This document shows positions 61,576-64,000 of a stretch of DNA of 64,000 bases, in pieces (position 1 is the stretch's first letter; the number at the start of each line of letters is the position of its first letter). A program made the position numbers and the translations under genes. Source of the DNA: UBA2357 sp046295975 (GTDB taxonomy: Bacteria; Pseudomonadota; Gammaproteobacteria; Burkholderiales; Rhodocyclaceae). The stretch spans positions 113,311 through 177,310 of the forward strand of contig JBKBMG010000003.1 in the NCBI GenBank assembly GCA_046295975.1. Direction: 5' to 3'. Below the pieces are notes generated by a model that searched no databases, had not been told where the DNA came from, and was given only the letters and a program-made list of their open reading frames with translations.

Positions 61576-63513
61576 TCACGCCGCCCCGCCCGCACGAGTT
61601 TCCAGCGCCTCCCAGCGCTGCATCGCCGCCTCGATCTCGCCCTCGAGCGCCTCCAGCCTGGCACGCACGCGCCCCACCTCGTCGCTGGCCTGCTGGTAGA
61701 AGGCGGGGTCGGCCAGCTTTGCGTGCAGTTCGCCCTGTTCGTTCTCAAGCGCCGCGATGCGGTCGGGCAACCCCTCGAGCTCACGCTTCTCGTTGAACGA
61801 AAGCTTGGCCGGACGGGCGTGCCCGGTCGACGCACGGGCACCGCCGGCATCGCGCGCGTCGGCCTGCTGGGCAGTGGCGCGGGCCACCGCGACGCGCTCG
61901 GCCTCGCGCACGCGCGCCTCTTCCCTCACCCGCTGCCACTCGGCGTAACCGCCCGCGTACTCGCCCCAGTGCCCGTCACCCTCGGCCGCGATCACCTGTG
62001 TAACGACGTTGTCGAGAAAAGCACGATCATGGCTCACCAAAAACAGCGTGCCTTCGTATCCAGCGAGCAACTCCTCGAGCAGGTCCAGCGTTTCGATGTC
62101 CAGATCGTTGGTCGGTTCGTCCAAGACCATGACATTGGCCGGGCGGGCAAACAGTCGGGCGAGCAGCAAGCGATTGCGCTCACCTCCAGACAAGGACTTC
62201 ACTGGCGAACGCGCGCGCTGCGGAGCGAACAGAAAGTCGCCGAGATAGCCGATGACGTGCTTGCGCTCGCCGCCGATGTCAATGAAATCCGACCCCGGGC
62301 TGATCACCTCGGTCAGCGGCAATTCCGGATCGAGCTGGACACGGAGTTGATCGAAATAGGCCACGGACTGGCGTGTGCCCCTGCGCAACCGCCCGCCGTC
62401 CGGCTCGATCTCCCCGAGGATGAGCTTGAGCAGGGTGGTCTTGCCGCAGCCGTTGGGACCGATCAAACCCATCCGGTCACCGCGCATGATGCGGGTGGAA
62501 AAGTCCCTGACCACGACACGCTCGCCAAAGCGCTTGGTAACGCCTTCCAGTTCGGCCACCATGCGACCGCTCTGGTCTCCGCGATCGACTGCAAGGCGCA
62601 CGTCACCGAGCCGGTCGCGACGCGCCGCCCGCTCCAGTCGCAACGCCTCCAGGCGGCGCACCCGTCCTTCGTTGCGCGTGCGTCGCGCCTCAACCCCTTT
62701 GCGGATCCACACTTCCTCCTGCGCCAGCATTTTGTCGAAACGGGCGGCCGCCTTGCCTTCGGCTTCGAGTTCATCGGCTTTTCGGCGCAGGTAGTCGGCG
62801 TAGCGACCGGGGTAGTTCGACAGGTGACCGCGATCGAGTTCGACGATGCGGGTGGACACGTTGTCAAGGAAGACCCGGTCATGGGTAATGACGACCACCG
62901 CACCGGGAAAGTCGCGGATGAGGCCCTCAAGCCACAGAATGCCGTCGATATCGAGGTGATTGGTGGGCTCGTCCAGCAGCAGCAGATCAGGCTCGCCAAC
63001 CAGCGCACGCGCCAACCCCACTCGCTTGATACCACCGCCCGACAGGCTGGAGACCATCGCATCGCCATCCAGACCGAGACGCGGCAAGACCTCCTCCACC
63101 CGCTGGTTCAGGCGCCACGCATCGGCCACCTCAACGTCGTGCTGCAACGCCGCAACCCGGGCCATCGCGGCCTGATCAGGCGTGTCGCCGAGCGCGTGCA
63201 TCGCCGCGTGGTACTCCACCAGTAGTCGCGCGGCGTCGCCCAGCCCGTCCGCCACCGTTTCGAACACGCTCCGCTCGAGATCGAAGTCGGGCTCTTGTGG
63301 CACGTAGGCCACTTTCAGTCCGGGCTGCCGCCACACCAGACCATCGTCCAGCATCGCAACGCCCGCCAGGACCTTTAAAAGACTGGATTTGCCCGTGCCA
63401 TTTCGACCGATCAAGGCCACGCGCTCGCCCTTGTCGAGCTGAAAATCGGCGTGATCAAGCAAGTCGACGTGACCAAAGGCGAGGCAGGCGTTCTCAACGG
63501 AAAGCAGTGGCAT
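61576..63513 (-). CDS. uup: ABC-F ATPase Uup
   Basis: This 645-residue cytosolic protein has two ABC domains. The first has Walker A LIGRNGTGKSSLLKV, signature LSGGGIKRVGLARAL and Walker B DLLLLDEPTNHLD. The second has LIGPNGCGKTTLLKL, LSGGERNRLLLARL and VMVLDEPTNDLD. The linker and the C-terminal coiled coil (ELEGLPDRIAALENEQGELH) place it in the Uup group of ABC-F proteins, which act on ribosomes and affect transposon excision. No membrane segments. ATG at 63513 is preferred over a TTG at 63528. Confidence 0.95.
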   Translation of the reverse strand: MPLLSVENACLAFGHVDLLDHADFQLDKGERVALIGRNGTGKSSLLKVLAGVAMLDDGLVWRQPGLKVAYVPQEPDFDLERSVFETVADGLGDAARLLVEYHAAMHALGDTPDQAAMARVAALQHDVEVADAWRLNQRVEEVLPRLGLDGDAMVSSLSGGGIKRVGLARALVGEPDLLLLDEPTNHLDIDGILWLEGLIRDFPGAVVVITHDRVFLDNVSTRIVELDRGHLSNYPGRYADYLRRKADELEAEGKAAARFDKMLAQEEVWIRKGVEARRTRNEGRVRRLEALRLERAARRDRLGDVRLAVDRGDQSGRMVAELEGVTKRFGERVVVRDFSTRIMRGDRMGLIGPNGCGKTTLLKLILGEIEPDGGRLRRGTRQSVAYFDQLRVQLDPELPLTEVISPGSDFIDIGGERKHVIGYLGDFLFAPQRARSPVKSLSGGERNRLLLARLFARPANVMVLDEPTNDLDIETLDLLEELLAGYEGTLFLVSHDRAFLDNVVTQVIAAEGDGHWGEYAGGYAEWQRVREEARVREAERVAVARATAQQADARDAGGARASTGHARPAKLSFNEKRELEGLPDRIAALENEQGELHAKLADPAFYQQASDEVGRVRARLEALEGEIEAAMQRWEALETRAGGAA

Positions 63514-63630
63514 AAGTGTGCGTGGCAAGGTTTCGGGAAGAACTCGATTCTACCGGGCTGCTACCATAACGGGCGAAAACGCGTTTTGCGCCGCAACATC
63601 CCCGACAGAACAATCAACGAAAATACGCGC

Positions 63631-63880
63631 ATGGAAGCCATCCTGAGCAAATTTGGCGAAGCCGGTGAAGACGACATCCAACTCTGGATCCGTCTGATCG
63701 ACAAGTTGCGCCCTAGCCGCGCCACGCGCACGGACGAAGCGCGCGACAAGCTGCGAGCCCTGACCACCCTGATAAACCGCCGCGAGGATTTGCGAGAGCG
63801 CCTGCGCGACTCGCTGTTCCGGCTGTTCGACTCGCGCAAGGTGGTATCGCTTTACGTGTCCTCCGGCCTGCTGCCCTCCA
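63631..63880 (+). pseudogene. 5' fragment of a site-specific recombinase-like gene
   Basis: The first about 83 codons (MEAILSKFGEAGEDDIQLWI, then INRREDLRERLRDSLFRLFDSRKVVSLYVSSGLLP) resemble the start of the large betaproteobacterial site-specific recombinase (Gcr-like) proteins of more than 600 residues. After LLPS the reading turns into Pro/Gly/Ser-rich sequence, and the frame closes by chance at 63963. The junction coincides with IS-like repeats, so the gene is probably split by an insertion. The family call is from memory and moderate. Confidence 0.6.
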
Positions 63881-63888
63881 CCCCCGGC

Positions 63889-63933
63889 GGCCACCCAAAA
63901 TCCCCCAGTGATGGCCACTTCAAAATCCCCCAG
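63889..63933. mobile_element. End of an IS21-like insertion sequence (two terminal repeats)
   Basis: GGCCACCCAAAATCCCCCAG (63889-63908) recurs as a near copy starting GGCCACTTCAAAATCCCC at 63913 and ending CAG at 63933. IS21-family elements carry such short direct repeats at their ends as transposase sites. The element continues past the right edge; its transposase is not visible here. Confidence 0.55.
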
Positions 63934-64000
63934 TTGCTGACCGTCGGAGGTCAGGCCCGGTGATGCGCCGGGAGTAACGACAGGACATCATCCGCGCCCT

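Noticed and set aside
63955..64000. Start of an IS21 transposase gene
   Set aside because: A frame reading RQDIIRA is present at the very edge, but a stop precedes it and no start can be assigned within the window.

Overview
The window (about 65% G+C) is chromosomal DNA of a betaproteobacterium, most like the Rhodocyclales (Azoarcus/Thauera/Zoogloea group). I infer this from the leuC-leuD-leuB-asd-fimV gene order, the three-gene pnt transhydrogenase, the glcDEF operon, rplU-rpmA-obg-proB, a PEP-CTERM/exosortase-linked region and the general look of the proteins. Housekeeping genes are dense and mostly intact. Many of the longest open frames lie antisense to real genes, which is normal at this base composition. 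All names rest on reading motifs and remembered family features, because no database search was possible.

Layout. 1-7.5 kb, minus strand: leuC, an entericidin-like lipoprotein, leuD, leuB, asd, a terminator, then fimV running off the left edge. 7.5-12.2 kb, minus: a valine-rich leader peptide with an attenuator, ilvB, a short ilvN, aroC and an MFS transporter. 12.3-21.6 kb: fadD, a CBS-domain protein and fdxA (minus); trxA and rho (plus); 3-hydroxybutyryl-CoA dehydrogenase, tRNA-Pro(CGG), ispB, glycerophosphodiesterase and a UgpB-like binding protein (minus). 22-32 kb: a small lipoprotein, a Tas-like aldo/keto reductase, rlmM, rhlE, a PAS-EAL protein with a damaged EAL site, and pntAA-AB-B. 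32-40.6 kb: a PP2C phosphatase, a MaoC hydratase, glcC-glcD-(42-aa membrane protein)-glcE-glcF and a SulP transporter. 40.7-43.8 kb: rplU, rpmA, obgE and proB.

44-55.8 kb is the least ordinary part. It has a FeeM-like N-acyl transferase at one end and a LuxI-like exosortase-associated acyltransferase at the other. Between them lie an operon of a LolA-like periplasmic protein, an outer-membrane barrel and an MMPL/RND transporter, two PEP-CTERM proteins each behind a sigma-54-type promoter, a methyltransferase-like protein with membrane segments, and a flavin oxidase of the vanillyl-alcohol-oxidase type. A 118-bp palindromic MITE-like element sits between the PEP-CTERM genes. My reading, which is inference, is a cell-surface module that makes and exports an acylated metabolite alongside exosortase-sorted proteins. 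The exosortase itself is not in the window.

56-64 kb: prpE, a REC protein with a degenerate GGDEF domain, an AcuI/YhdH-type reductase, an HDOD protein, the ABC-F ATPase uup, and the start of a recombinase-like gene that breaks off where an IS21-like repeat end begins at the right edge.
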